NCBI RefSeq assembly: GCF_025643595.1
Contig: NZ_CP102826.1
Span: forward strand, 4,774,001-4,838,000
Source of the DNA: Saccharopolyspora rosea
GTDB taxonomy: Bacteria > Actinomycetota > Actinomycetes > Mycobacteriales > Pseudonocardiaceae
Direction of reading: 5' to 3'
Length of the DNA: 64,000 nucleotides
The notes below the pieces were generated by a model, which saw only the letters and a program-made list of their open reading frames with translations, was not told the origin of the DNA and ran no database searches. The position numbers and the translations under genes were made by a program. Shown in pieces: positions 1-11,704 of this stretch; the stretch's first letter is position 1; every line of letters begins with the position of its first letter.

Positions 1-1651
1 GGTCGGCGGGCAGCCACACCTCCTCCAGCCGCTTGGCCAGGCCGATCACCGCGACGTCGGTGATGCCCAGCTCGGCGAGCGCGTCCGCGGCGGCGTTGGC
101 CTGCGGCGCGCCGCCGTCGATCACCAGCAGGTTCGGCGGGTAGGCGAACTTGCGGGGACGACCGGTCTCCGGATCGATCGCCGAACCGGTGGTGGCGTCC
201 GGCTGCACGCCCTCCGGCGTGGCGCCGGACTCGGCGAGGTAGCGGGCGAACCGGCGGCGCACGACCTCGGCGATCGAGCCGACGTCGCCGCCCTCGGCGC
301 CCTCCCGGATCGCGAAGCGGCGGTACTCGGACTTGCGCGGCACCCCGTCCTCGAACACCACCAGCGAGGCGACCACGTCGCTGCCCTGCACGTGGCTGAC
401 GTCGACGCATTCGATCCGCAGCGGCGCGCTGTCCAGCGCCAGCGCCTCCTGCAGCTCCTGCAGCGCCGCCGAGCGGGCGGTCAGGTCACCGGCGCGGCGC
501 AGCTTGTACTGCTGGAACGCCTCCTTGGCGTTGCGCTCCACGGTCTCCAGCAGCGCCCGCTTGTCGCCCCGCTGCGGCACCCGCAGCTGCACGCGGCTGC
601 CGCGCAGGTCGCCGAGCCACCCGGCGATGGTGTCCGCGTCGTCGGGCAGCATCGGCACCAGCACCTCGCGCGGCACCGGGGTGCCGCCCGCGTCGGCCTG
701 GTCGGCCAGGGACGCCTGCTCGCCGTAGAACTGCGTGAGGAACCGCGAGGTGAGAGCGGCGGTGTCGGTCTCCTCGACCTTGTCGATGACCCAGCCGCGC
801 TGACCGCGCACCCGGCCGCCGCGGATGTGGAACACCTGCACGGCGGCGGCCAGCTCGTCCTCGGCGAAGGCCACCACGTCGGCGTCGGTGCCGTCGCCGA
901 GCACCACGGCCTGCTTCTCCATGGCGCGGCGCAGCGCCTCCAGGTCGTCGCGCAACCGCGCGGCCCGCTCGAACTCCAGCTGTTCGGACGCCTCGCGCAT
1001 CTCCCGGTCGAGCTTGCGCATCAACTGGTCGGTGTGCCCGGCCAGGAAGTCGCAGAAGTCCTGGACGATGCCCCGGTGCTCCTCGGCGTCGACCCGCCCC
1101 ACGCACGGCGCCGAGCACTTGCCGATGTAGCCGAGCAGGCACGGGCGGCCGATCTGGGAGTGCCGCTTGAACACCCCGCCGGAGCAGGTGCGCGCCGGGA
1201 ACACGCGCAACAGCAGGTCCAACGTCTCGCGGATGGCCCACGCGTGCGCGTACGGCCCGAAGTAGCGCACGCCCTTGCGGCGCGGGCCCCGGTAGACGTG
1301 CAGCCGCGGGAACTCCTCGTCGAGCGTCACCGCGAGCACCGGGTAGGACTTGTCGTCGCGGTACCGGACGTTGAACTTGGGATCGAACTCCTTGATCCAG
1401 GAGTACTCCAGCTGCAACGCCTCGACCTCGGTGCCGACCACCGTCCACTCCACCCCGGTGGCGGTGGTGACCATCTGCCGGGTGCGCGGGTGCAACCCGG
1501 CGAGGTCGGCGAAGTACGAGGACAACCGGCTGCGCAGGCTCTTCGCTTTCCCGACGTAGATCACGCGCCCTGCGGCGTCGTGGAACCGGTAGACGCCGGG
1601 GGCGTCCGGGATCGTGCCGGGTGCTGGGCGGTAGGTCGACGGATCGGCCAC
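1..1651 (-). CDS. uvrC: UvrABC excinuclease subunit C, 3' end cut by window edge
   Basis: Nuclease subunit of nucleotide excision repair that makes both incisions after UvrA/UvrB locate a lesion. About 550 N-terminal residues are present, in one unbroken frame, starting from a GTG. Near the N-terminus is the GIY-YIG signature (GVYRF, then [10 protein letters not shown]), which makes the 3' incision. A UVR helix pair rich in Glu/Arg lies around residues 200-240, and the second nuclease domain starts near residue 417 with its DVSHVQG motif, carrying the first catalytic Asp. The C-terminal helix-hairpin-helix region lies outside the window. The family is about 650 residues, so roughly 100 are missing. 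It is the first gene of the conserved uvrC-rib neighbourhood of actinobacteria. Confidence 0.96.
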   Translation of the reverse strand, partial: MADPSTYRPAPGTIPDAPGVYRFHDAAGRVIYVGKAKSLRSRLSSYFADLAGLHPRTRQMVTTATGVEWTVVGTEVEALQLEYSWIKEFDPKFNVRYRDDKSYPVLAVTLDEEFPRLHVYRGPRRKGVRYFGPYAHAWAIRETLDLLLRVFPARTCSGGVFKRHSQIGRPCLLGYIGKCSAPCVGRVDAEEHRGIVQDFCDFLAGHTDQLMRKLDREMREASEQLEFERAARLRDDLEALRRAMEKQAVVLGDGTDADVVAFAEDELAAAVQVFHIRGGRVRGQRGWVIDKVEETDTAALTSRFLTQFYGEQASLADQADAGGTPVPREVLVPMLPDDADTIAGWLGDLRGSRVQLRVPQRGDKRALLETVERNAKEAFQQYKLRRAGDLTARSAALQELQEALALDSAPLRIECVDVSHVQGSDVVASLVVFEDGVPRKSEYRRFAIREGAEGGDVGSIAEVVRRRFARYLAESGATPEGVQPDATTGSAIDPETGRPRKFAYPPNLLVIDGGAPQANAAADALAELGITDVAVIGLAKRLEEVWLPAD

Positions 1652-1809
1652 GCCTCCACCCTACGTGCGCGCACGACACGCGCCGTCATGGCGGGCGCCG
1701 GACCGGCCACCCGGCGTGATTCCGCCGAATCCGGCCACCCGCGCCGGGCTCCTTCGGTACCGTTCCCGAACGGCGCGGAGCGGTTGACGCACGGAAACGG
1801 GGGACTTGC

Positions 1810-2118
1810 GTGGGCGACGGCGGAGCGGACCTTTCTGTCAAGCCGCAACAACTGCGGACCTGGGCCGACCACTGCGAGGAAACCTCGGAAGTCCTGGAGC
1901 AGCAGAAGGACGTCGTGGGCGAGGAGTGGGACGCCGTGCGCGACGCGGCTTCCGGATGGGGATTCGTGGACAGCATTTCCGAGATGCAGAGCCGCTGGGA
2001 GGACCTGGCTGACCTCCTCGTCGACCGGCTCTCCGAAGTGACGGACGCTTTCCGGGAATGCGCCGACGACTACGAGGGCACCGAGAAGAGCATCATCGAG
2101 CAGCTTTTCGGCTGGTGA
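1810..2118 (+). CDS. EspC/WXG-like small type VII secretion-associated protein
   Basis: A 102-residue acidic, helical protein starting at GTG. It has the size and heptad-like pattern of actinobacterial EspC/DUF2580 and WXG100-like proteins: an N-terminal 'L.V.PQQLRTWADHC' helix, a central turn with Trp-Gly (ASGWGF) and a second long helix. Such proteins are secreted by, or chaperone cargo of, ESX systems. It lies 11 bases upstream of a larger WXG-containing protein on the same strand, as ESX-type small partners usually do. The family assignment rests on size, pattern and context and no export tail (YxxxD/E) is certain, so the role is inferred. Confidence 0.6.
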   Translation: MGDGGADLSVKPQQLRTWADHCEETSEVLEQQKDVVGEEWDAVRDAASGWGFVDSISEMQSRWEDLADLLVDRLSEVTDAFRECADDYEGTEKSIIEQLFGW

Positions 2119-2129
2119 CGGGGGTAGCC

Positions 2130-3218
2130 ATGGTCGATCTCACCGCGCTGACCCTGCTGAGGGCCGAACGCCTGGCCGAGTTCGCCAACGCGTGGAACGA
2201 CGTGCACAACAACTTCCTGGAGTACCACGCGTTCTTCGCCGACAAGGTGCTCGAACCCCTGCAGGAGGGCCACTGGCGCGGCGCCGCCGCGGATGCCGCC
2301 AAGCAGAAGTGCCGACGCATCCTCGACGACATCGCGGCGGTGATGAAGGAAGTCGAGAGCGCACGGACCTTCATCGAGGAGAAGAGCAACCAGCTGAAAG
2401 GGCTCCGGGACGAACTCGGCACCATCACCCGGGAGGCAGGCGAACACGGGCTCAACATCGTCGCGGACAACGGCGAGGGCACTTGGGCGGTCATGCCCGC
2501 AGCCCGAGGCCCGATGAGCCCCGAGCAGGCCGCGGCGGCCACCGAGTTCGGCAAGCGGGTCAAGGCGGTGCTCGACGCGGCGGCGGACATCGACGACGAG
2601 ATGACCTACAGCCTCAAGGTCATCTTCGGCACGACCGACAACTTCGAAACCGAGAACCGCGACACCAAGCACGACAGCACGTGGACCGATGGGGATGAGG
2701 TCACGGAACAGAAACTCAGAGGTGGGATCCTCTGGGCGCGCCACAACCGCTGGGACAATGCAGCGAACCTCACGGAACACTACCTGAGCGCAACCGGAGA
2801 GCCGTACGAAGTCAATCCTGCGGCCATGCTGAACGACATTCCGCAGTTCAAACGCGACGTGGACGGGACACTGTCCAATATCCGCTCCCAGCCAGATGGG
2901 ACTTTTTCCACCGCATGGACCAGCACGGCGCCGAACCTGGACGACGACACCAGAGGCAATCTCGACTGGTACTACGCGCTCAACCACTTCCAGTATCGCC
3001 TTGTAGGAGAGAAACAGGGCGGCGAGATCACCTACCACGTCGAAGTCAAGAAGCGCTACGACTTCGGTACGCCGAGCGAGCACCGCAGGGATTTCGATGG
3101 ACCGATCCCACCCCTCACGCACATCGAACAAGCTGACGCCGCCTACCTGAACACCACCGGCAAAGCGAAGGACTTCGACGTGCACGGCAGGTCCAACGAG
3201 ATGAAGGCGACGGGATGA
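2130..3218 (+). CDS. WXG-type putative type VII exported effector
   Basis: A 362-residue protein. I chose the ATG at 2130, which directly follows a GGGGG-type ribosome-binding site; an upstream in-frame start would run into the preceding gene. The first 150 residues are helical with a W-R-G turn at 49-51, the WXG/LXG-like hallmark of type VII substrates. The C-terminal half, from about residue 190, is different: mixed polar/aromatic, with a WYYALNHFQYR segment and a long charged tail. I do not recognise it as a known toxin fold. Position after an EspC-like gene and before two overlapping membrane mini-proteins suggests an effector with accessory or immunity partners; that is inference. Its base composition looks less G/C-biased than neighbouring core genes. 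Confidence 0.6.
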   Translation: MVDLTALTLLRAERLAEFANAWNDVHNNFLEYHAFFADKVLEPLQEGHWRGAAADAAKQKCRRILDDIAAVMKEVESARTFIEEKSNQLKGLRDELGTITREAGEHGLNIVADNGEGTWAVMPAARGPMSPEQAAAATEFGKRVKAVLDAAADIDDEMTYSLKVIFGTTDNFETENRDTKHDSTWTDGDEVTEQKLRGGILWARHNRWDNAANLTEHYLSATGEPYEVNPAAMLNDIPQFKRDVDGTLSNIRSQPDGTFSTAWTSTAPNLDDDTRGNLDWYYALNHFQYRLVGEKQGGEITYHVEVKKRYDFGTPSEHRRDFDGPIPPLTHIEQADAAYLNTTGKAKDFDVHGRSNEMKATG

Positions 3219-3352
3219 TCAAACGAATCGTGAAGATGGCCCTGATCGCCGTCGCGGTTGTCGTGGTGCTGTTTTTCGCGGCATACGGGCTGATGATGCT
3301 CGGGATATTCTGGGCGTTGGAAAATCCGGAGAAGTACGGATGGCTGCACTGA
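3215..3352 (+). CDS. 45-residue single-pass membrane protein downstream of effector
   Basis: The ATG overlaps the stop of the upstream putative effector in an ATGA arrangement, which implies translational coupling. The peptide has a basic N-terminus (MIKRIVK), one hydrophobic segment of about 25 residues (roughly 8-34) and a short polar tail ending WLH. No family is recognised. Tight coupling to an effector-like gene would fit an immunity or membrane-accessory role, but nothing in the sequence proves it. The next gene is a similar mini-protein overlapping this one. Confidence 0.5.
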   Translation: MIKRIVKMALIAVAVVVVLFFAAYGLMMLGIFWALENPEKYGWLH

Positions 3353-3483
3353 ACAGAATGAAGAGATTCCTGGTTCTCGCGCTCAAGGTCGTCGGTGGTG
3401 CTGTCGCGGCCGTTGTCCTCCTGCTCGCGGCGTTCGGGTTGGTCATGTTCGTCGTGGTCAACTTCGGGGTCCTGGACCGCTGA
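3340..3483 (+). CDS. Second single-pass membrane mini-protein, similar to its upstream neighbour
   Basis: Up to 47 residues from the ATG at 3340, which overlaps the preceding gene by 13 bases; an internal ATG at 3358 is an alternative start. It resembles its neighbour: a basic start (RMKRFL), one hydrophobic stretch of 25-30 residues and a short tail ending VLDR, and both contain a G-L-hydrophobic-M pattern late in the membrane segment. The pair may be a tandem duplication. No family is recognised, and function is unknown. Confidence 0.45.
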   Translation: MAALNRMKRFLVLALKVVGGAVAAVVLLLAAFGLVMFVVVNFGVLDR

Positions 3484-3487
3484 CTCC

Positions 3488-4564
3488 TCACAACGCCCTC
3501 GGCAGCCGCTGGTCGACCGGGGCGAGGTCGAACGGCAGCGACGGCAGGGTCTGGTACCAGTAGGCGACCGGAGACGTCGTCCGAGCGCTTGTTGGCGTGG
3601 CCGTGTTCGATCGTCACGCGGATGGAGCGGTCGAACACGACGGGGTCCTCGACGTGGAAGCGGTAGTAGGAGACCTGACCGCTCCAGTTGGGGCCGCCGG
3701 GCATGGTGATGCCGTGGTAGGGCGCCTGGTACGGCTGGCTGGGGCACCACGCGGTGTTGAAGTAGTCCTCGGTGCCGGTGCCGTGCAGGCGGGCGGCCAG
3801 GGTTCGCCGTCGATGAAGATCATGTCGTCGCCTTCGCCGTACCAGTTCCAGTCGCTGGTGTGGCGCAGGTTGTGCACGTTGAGCACCGAGCCGACGTAGT
3901 GGCCGCGCCCCTCGGCCTCCAGCAGGACGTAGTTGCCCGCGCCGTCCAGGTTGGTGCCGCCGAGCAGGAACTCGTCGTTGCTCTCGTCGCCCTGGTCGAC
4001 GCCGTCGGTGGGGTTCTGCCGCCGCCACTGCGCGTGGAAGTAGCCCAGTTCCGGGTCGGGTTCGTCGTAGCTCTCGTAGTCGACGTAGTAGTAGAAGATC
4101 ACGGGTTTGATGCTCATCTCGCTGATGAGCTCGAACCGGGCGCGGGTGGCGAAGGGCATCGCGAACCAGCAGTTGAAGCCCTTGCCGTCCTGGGGGCTCA
4201 TCTGCAGCGGCGCGGACACGAAGTTGGCGCTGCGCCCGTGGCCCATGCCGAAGAAGTCGCCCAGCGGCACCAGGACGTTCGGGTGCGGGGAGTCGTCCCA
4301 GGTGATCCGCAGCACGAGCCGTCGCAGGTAGTCGCCCTCCACCTCGGACCGGTGCCCGAGGTCGTCGACGGCGACCGTGCACCAGATGTGGGTGATCACG
4401 CCGGGTCCCGCGATGTCGGCGAGCTCGGCGGTCTCGCCGGGGTGCACCCGGATGTTGTCGACGTTGCCGCCGCTGCGGTCCCAACTGGACACCCGGCCGC
4501 GGCGGGTGCGCCGCAACCGCGGCAGGTCGCGCAGGCTGCTGCCGAAGGAGCCGTATCCGGACAC
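3488..4564 (-). CDS. DUF2961 family protein (two frameshifts in this sequence)
   Basis: GTG start at 4564 with a GAGGGAG ribosome-binding site. The protein is a DUF2961 member, a predicted carbohydrate-active beta-sandwich family. Characteristic stretches are the 'GxITHIWCTV' strand, the 'PLGDFFGMGHG' motif, the YYYVDYESY segment and, later, TGTEDYFNTAW. The frame breaks twice: near 3800, after the FIDGEPWP residues, and near 3567, where the last 30 residues (VAYWYQTLPSLPFDL) continue in another frame to the stop at 3488-3490. Both breaks are single-base and the residues on either side fit the family, so the real gene is probably intact. It has no obvious partner and sits between the effector locus and a flavoenzyme. 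Confidence 0.8.
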
Positions 4565-4625
4565 GATGTCTCCCTCCCCGTGGTCTCGATCACTTCCTAC
4601 CACGCGGGAGGGGCGTCGTGGCGGG

Positions 4626-5656
4626 TCAGCGCGCAGGACGCGCGGGGGGCTGGTAGCCCTCGATGCGGCGCAGCAGCCCCCGGATGCGGGCGGCGTGCAG
4701 CGGCGACAGCGCGTAGCCCGGGTAGCTGGCGAACCAGCTGGCGCTGCCCAGGCTCACCGCGTCGGCGCCCGCCCAGAAGTACTCGCGGCAGTCGTCGAAG
4801 GTGCGGATGCCGCCGGTGGCGATGATCGGCAGCGTCACGCCCGCGTCCCGCAGTTCCTTGACGACCCGCAGGCCGATCGGCTTGATGGCGCGCCCGGACA
4901 GGCCGCCGAAGCCGTTCTTCAGCAGCGGTTCGCCGGTCTCCGGGTCCAGCCGCAGGCCCTTGACGGTGTTGATCGCGGTCAGCGCGGACACGCCGTGCTC
5001 GGCGGCGAGCCGGGCGTGGCCGAGGTAGTCGTAGTCCGGCGACAGCTTGAGGATCACCGGGTGGTTGCTGCGCGCACCGCCTCGGCCAGCACCGACTCGA
5101 TGATCCGGTTGAAGTCGAAGTTCACGTTGTGGCAGGAGACGTTGAACTCGACCGCGGCGATCTCCCCGCCGGGCACCGCAGCGTTGATCCGGTCGACGAG
5201 GGTGACGAAGTCCTCGGCGGAGAACCCGCCGACCGAGATGATGGTGTTCTGCCCGCGGGTGCGCGGGTAGTAGTCGCGCAGGTACGCGTCGATGCCGACG
5301 TTGCACCAGCCGAAGGCGTTCAGCCAGCCGCCGTCGACCTGCCGCAGCGCCTGCCCGTAGCGCTTGAGCAGTGCGGGCAGCTCGCGCAACGGCCACACGT
5401 CGCGGGTGGTGAAGTGGCCTTCGCGGGGCTCGACGGTGAGGGTGCGGGTGGTGATCGCGCCGAACCGCTCCAGCGGCACGAACTGCGAGATCGGGCTCAT
5501 GCCGTAGGGCACCAGCTTGGCGTTGGCCACGCCGTAGCCGAGCAGGCTGGACGAGGTGACCAGGCGGTTGCGGAGCCTGATGTCACCGAGCCGGATGCCG
5601 GGCTCGCTCGGGACGTCCCGCACCAACCGAAGGTTGCGCTCCTGGGCCACGCTCAC
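4626..5656 (-). CDS. Dihydroorotate dehydrogenase-like FMN enzyme (one frameshift)
   Basis: GTG start at 5656 with GGAGG seven bases upstream. A TIM-barrel flavoprotein of the dihydroorotate/dihydropyrimidine dehydrogenase family: 'EFNVSCHN' (FMN/substrate loop with Cys), 'VILKLSPDYD', 'NTVKGLRLD', 'GGLSGRAIKP' and the phosphate-binding 'IIATGGIRT' occur in the usual order. A single missing base near 5068 separates the first two thirds from the last. The pyr operon here contains no pyrD, but this gene is not in it: it stands divergent from a DeoR regulator and MFS transporter across an operator-like palindrome. That suggests a separate, substrate-induced role; whether it also supplies PyrD activity cannot be told. 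Confidence 0.75.
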
Positions 5657-5756
5657 GTCATTCCTCCAACCTGCGCCGTCCTCGACTCCATTGTCCCCCA
5701 CCGGGCGAGGCGCACCGCGTCGGCCTCTACCAGGACTGGTGTTCATCACCTTGCTC

Positions 5757-5779
5757 ATCGAACAAGAATCTTGTTCGAT
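5757..5779. promoter_or_regulatory. Perfect 11-bp inverted repeat, probable DeoR operator
   Basis: ATCGAACAAGA and its exact reverse complement TCTTGTTCGAT flank one central base (5768). The site ends 8 bases before the GTG of the DeoR-family regulator and lies in the 130-base gap it shares with the divergent flavoenzyme gene. A perfect palindrome in that place is the expected binding site of an autoregulatory DeoR protein that also controls the divergent gene. The site is seen directly; its function is inferred. Confidence 0.65.
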
Positions 5780-5786
5780 AGCACTC

Positions 5787-6541
5787 GTGGAGAGTTCGGA
5801 ACGGGCACTGGTGATCATCGAGCGGCTCCGGGAGGCGGAGCGGGTCACCGTCGCCGAGCTCGCCGAGGCGACGCTCTCGTCGGAGATGACGATCCGCCGC
5901 GACCTCGACCAGCTCGCCGAGCAGGGCGTGCTGCGCCGGGTCCGGGGCGGCGCGGTCAGCCTGCTGCGCGGCCGGTCGGCACCGTTCGCGGTGCGCGAGC
6001 GGGAGGCCGACGAGGTGAAGCGGCGGCTGGCGGCCGAGGTCGACCGGCTCGTCACCGACGGCGAGTCGGTGATCGTCGACGGTGGGACCACGACGCTGCG
6101 GGTCGCGGAGCTGCTGGCGCACCGGCGGATCACCGCCGTCCCGCTGGACCTGCACACCGCGAACGCGCTGAGCACCGGTCCCGACGTCGAACTGCTCATG
6201 CCCGGCGGGCGCACCACCCCGGCGAGCTGTCGTTCGTCGGGCACCTGGCCGAGACGTCGCTGCGGGCGCTGCGGGTGGACACGGCGGTGCTGGGCGTGTG
6301 CGGGTTGTCCGCGGAGGACGGCGTCACCGCGCACGACCTCGACGAGGTGCCCGTCAAGCAGGCGGCGGTGGCGGCCGCGCAGCGCACGATCGCGGTGTGC
6401 CACGGCGCCAAGTTCGCCCGCACCGGGCTCGGGTTCGTCGGTCCGATCACCGGGCTGGACGTGGTGGTGACCGACGCGAGCGCGCCGTCGGAGGAGCTGT
6501 CGCGGCTGACCGCGGCCGGAGTGGAGGTCCGGGTTGTCTGA
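5787..6541 (+). CDS. DeoR/GlpR family transcriptional regulator (one frameshift)
   Basis: A DeoR-type repressor of about 250 residues. GTG at 5787 is chosen because the family starts a few residues before the helix-turn-helix (ERALVIIERL...VTVAELAEATLSSEMTIRRDLDQL). The sugar-phosphate-sensing domain follows with 'VIVDGGTTTLRVAELL', 'MPGGR' and, after a single-base frame break near 6215, 'GELSFVGHLAE' and the ending VEVRVV. These proteins usually bind a phosphorylated sugar or related metabolite. No good ribosome-binding site precedes the GTG; the operator-like palindrome occupies that space. The stop overlaps the start of the MFS gene by 8 bases, so the two are co-transcribed. Confidence 0.82.
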
Positions 6542-7690
6542 ACTCGTCGGAACGCGGACCCCGCGGCGGGCCCGGTGGGCCGTGACGGTGTACTTCGCGC
6601 TCACCGGCGCCGGCCTGGCGACGTGGACGGCGCGGATCCCCGAGATCAAGCGGGACCTGGGGCTCGACGACGGCCAGGTGACGCTGGCGCTGTTCTCGGT
6701 GGCGGCGGGTTCGGTGCTGGCGATGCAGGTCGCCGGGCGGCTCGCCGACCGGTTCGGCAGCGAACGCGTCATGGGTCCCGCCGGCGTTCTGCTGGCCGCG
6801 AGCCTGCTCGTGCCCGGCTTCGCCGGGAGCTTGCCGGTGCTGCTGGCCGGACTGCTGGCGTTCGGCGCCGGGCACGGCACGGTCGACGTGTCGATGAACG
6901 CCCAGGCGCTGCTGGTGCAGCGGCGCTACGGGCGCCCGATCGTGAGCACGTTCCACGCGATGTTCAGCGTCGGCGGACTGCTCGGCGCCGGGGCGGGCGC
7001 GCTCGCCGCGCACCTCGGCATCGGGGTCGGGACGCACTTCGCGGTCGTCGCCGCGGTGACCGGGGTGCTGCTGGTGGTGGCTCGCCGCGCCCTGGTGGAG
7101 TCCGAGCACGTGCGCTCCGGGCCGCAGGCCCGGGGTGGGCGCGGGGTGCCCGGGGCGATCGTGTTCCTCGGCGTGCTGGCGTTCTTCTGCTCGCTCGGCG
7201 AGGGTTCCATGGCGGACTGGTCACCGCTGTACCTCAGCGACGTGCTCGACAGCGGACCGGCGGTGGCGGCCGTCGGCTACGCGGTGTTCTCCGCCGCGAT
7301 GGCGACGTTCCGGTTCCTCGGCGACCGGCTGGTGTCCCGGTTCGGCCCGGTCGCGCTGGTGCGCGGGTGCGGGCTGATCGCGGGCGTGGGCCTCGGGGCG
7401 GCGCTGCTGGTGCACCAGGAGGTGGCGGCGATCATCGGGTTCGGCCTGTTCGGCGTCGGGCTGTCGTGCATCATCCCGCAGGTGTTCAACGCGGCGGGCA
7501 GCCGCGACCCGAGCCGCAGCGCCCGGGACCTCGCCCAGGTCAGCACCCTCGGCTACGGGGGCCTGCTGGCGGGACCGGTGGTCATCGGCCTGGTCACCCA
7601 GTCCTTCGGCCTCACCGTCGGCCTGGCCGTCCCGGCCGCGCTGGCGCTGCTCGTCGCCGCCTCCGCGGGCGCCGTCCGCCCCGTTCCTGA
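6534..7690 (+). CDS. MFS transporter (C-terminal frameshift hides the stop)
   Basis: Major facilitator superfamily permease of about 385 residues with 12 predicted membrane segments. The TTG at 6534 is preceded by GGAGG with a 6-base gap and overlaps the upstream regulator. Opening region 'ALTGAGLATWTARIPEIKRDLGL' and 'GRLADRFGSERVM' (the MFS loop 2-3 motif) resemble YbjJ-type permeases. As written, the frame runs on past the end of the transporter to 8624, antisense to the next gene. Adding one C in the run near 7680 gives ...RPRS and a stop at 7688-7690, the length expected for the family. Substrate unknown; its operon with the DeoR regulator and divergent flavoenzyme suggests import of that enzyme's substrate. 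Confidence 0.8.
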
Positions 7691-7832
7691 ACCCCGCGGG
7701 CCCACCACACGGTCCACTGTGCTCGGTCGTCGGCCGTCGTTGCGCGGGAGGAGCACCACGCCGGGGTGCGGTCCCGTCCGGTTCGAGTGGCCTACCAGGG
7801 GATCTCGTCCCCGCCTGCTCGCCGGGCCGCCG

Positions 7833-8609
7833 TCAGCGGTCCGCGACGTCCGGCGCCGCCGCGCCGACGGCCGCGGCGCACCGCGCACGGGCTGCGTCCA
7901 CCGCGGCGACCAGCGACTCCGGATCGGCGGCCAGCTCGGCGAGGATGCCGTCCACCTCGCGCAGGCCGGCCCGCGCCAGCAACCGCTTCTCGTTGGTGAC
8001 CCACTCGCCGCGCGCGGCGAGCACCGCGTGCGCGGCCTGGCAGGCCGCCTGCGCCACCGCACCCGCCGTCTCGGTCAGCCGACCGCGCGCGGCGTGGTTG
8101 GCGCGGGCGTAGGCGAACCCGAGCGATGCCTGGCGCCACCACACCGGCGGGGCGGATTCCCGCAGCGCTGCGGGGAATTCCGGCCTCGGCAGCTCGCCGC
8201 GCACGACCTCGTTGAGCGCGAGTTCGGCCACCACCAGGTAGGTCGGGATGCCGGCGAGGTGGAACAGCAGCGGCTGCCACTCGAAGCGGCCCGCCCGGGC
8301 CTCGGCCACCCGGAACTCGACGTCGTCGAGATCGCGGTAGTGCACGTCCACCGGGCGGTCGTCGATGCGCAGCCACGCGCCGCCGTTGAAAACCCCGCCC
8401 CACTCGCCGATCCCGGAGACCTCCCCGGGCCAGCCGAGGTCGCGCAGGTGCGCGGGATCGAACTCGCCCCGGTAGTAGACGGCGAAATCCCAGTCGCTGT
8501 CCGCGCGGTGCGTCCCCTGGGCGCGCGAGCCGCCGAGGCCCACCGCCTCGACCGCGGGCAGCCCGGCGAGCCGGTCGGCGACGTGCTCGGCGAACGCGAC
8601 GTCGTCCAC
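7833..8609 (-). CDS. Nucleotidyltransferase-domain protein
   Basis: About 259 residues. An N-terminal polymerase-beta-type nucleotidyltransferase core carries GGSRAQG followed by SDWDFAVYY, i.e. the GS...(S)DxD pattern with the two metal-binding Asp, and a third acidic residue in 'RPVDVHYRD'. The rest is helical. The relatives nearest in pattern act on aminoglycosides or unknown small molecules, so the substrate is undetermined. Of three in-frame GTG codons (8621, 8612, 8609), 8609 has GGAGG at the best distance. Upstream sequence is a fragment of a dispersed repeat, so the promoter may be carried by or interrupted by that repeat. Confidence 0.75.
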   Translation of the reverse strand: MDDVAFAEHVADRLAGLPAVEAVGLGGSRAQGTHRADSDWDFAVYYRGEFDPAHLRDLGWPGEVSGIGEWGGVFNGGAWLRIDDRPVDVHYRDLDDVEFRVAEARAGRFEWQPLLFHLAGIPTYLVVAELALNEVVRGELPRPEFPAALRESAPPVWWRQASLGFAYARANHAARGRLTETAGAVAQAACQAAHAVLAARGEWVTNEKRLLARAGLREVDGILAELAADPESLVAAVDAARARCAAAVGAAAPDVADR

Positions 8610-8672
8610 CACGACCTCCACTAAAGTCCGATGTGGACAATCCGGTTGGGTTCCGCGCCCGAGCGGTAGCCT

Positions 8673-8712
8673 CGCCGCTTGCCACGCCCCTTCCGGGAGC
8701 AGGTTCACAGAC
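8673..8712 (-). repeat. Partial copy (40 bp) of dispersed palindromic repeat
   Basis: Read on the minus strand, this segment (TGAACCTGCTCCCGGAAGGG... then CGTGGCAAGCGGCG) matches the left end of the full repeat at 15,003-15,042 at about nine of ten positions. The match stops abruptly after the CAAGCGGCG block. It lies between the start of the nucleotidyltransferase gene and the stop of the PH-domain gene. Confidence 0.7.
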
Positions 8713-8718
8713 CGGGAC

Positions 8719-10930
<2,212 letters not shown>

Positions 10931-11011
10931 CGTGGCCCTACCCACTTCCTCCGCACCCGGTCACCCGATCGGGTTGCACCGCCTGTCATCACCATTGTCC
11001 CCCGAACGGCG

Positions 11012-11617
11012 CTACTCACCACGGGCGAGGCCGTCCAGCTGGGGTCGGGCGAGCCGTTCCAGGTGCTTGGCCAGCACATCCACCTCGATGTTCACCTCAT
11101 CACCGGGTTGGCGGACGCCGAGCGTGGTGAGCTGCTTGGTGGTCGGGATGAGGGCGACGCTGAACTCCCGGTCACCCGCCTCGACCACGGTCAGCGACAC
11201 GCCGTCGACGGTGATCGACCCCTTCTCCACCAGGTAGCGGGACAGCCGCTCGGGGATCTCGAAGCGGGTCAGCCCGTCCGGTTCGGTGGCGCGCAGCACC
11301 GCGGTGCCGTCGACGTGGCCCTGCACGATGTGCCCGCCGAGGCGGTCGCCGAGCGCCATGGCGCGCTCCAGGTTCACCTTCTCCCCCGGCGCGACGCCCT
11401 TCAGCGACGAGCGGCGCAGCGTCTCGGACACCACGTCCACGGTGAACCGCCCCTCGCCGACCTCGACCACGGTCAGGCACACGCCGTTGACCGCGATGGA
11501 GTCGCCGTGCCGGGCGTCGGCGGTGACCACCGGTCCGGAGATGGTCAGCCGACCGCCGTCGGCCAGCGGTTCGACCGCCTCGACGGTGCCGAGCTCCTCG
11601 ACGATCCCGGTGAACAC
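11012..11617 (-). CDS. ribE: Riboflavin synthase alpha chain
   Basis: 201 residues; dismutates two lumazines into riboflavin. GTG at 11617 (VFTGIVEELG, the near-invariant MFTGIVEE start) has GGAGG six bases upstream. Two homologous barrel domains are visible: 'GDSIAVNGVCLTV' in the first and 'KGSITVDGVSLTV' in the second, with HIVQGHVDG between. Intact despite lying in the region rich in frame breaks. Also named ribC in some actinobacteria. Confidence 0.96.
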   Translation of the reverse strand: MFTGIVEELGTVEAVEPLADGGRLTISGPVVTADARHGDSIAVNGVCLTVVEVGEGRFTVDVVSETLRRSSLKGVAPGEKVNLERAMALGDRLGGHIVQGHVDGTAVLRATEPDGLTRFEIPERLSRYLVEKGSITVDGVSLTVVEAGDREFSVALIPTTKQLTTLGVRQPGDEVNIEVDVLAKHLERLARPQLDGLARGE

Positions 11618-11704
11618 CTGCTGCCTCCTTCTCCGCGCGGCCTCGGCCGCCGCTGCACTCCGGTGATGGCCGCCGAACCACCGCGGCGGCGTCATCGGTC
11701 GTCG

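Noticed and set aside
7691..8624. C-terminal 310-codon extension of the MFS transporter
   Set aside because: It is antisense to the nucleotidyltransferase gene and loses all membrane character; a single missing C near 7680 explains the absent stop.
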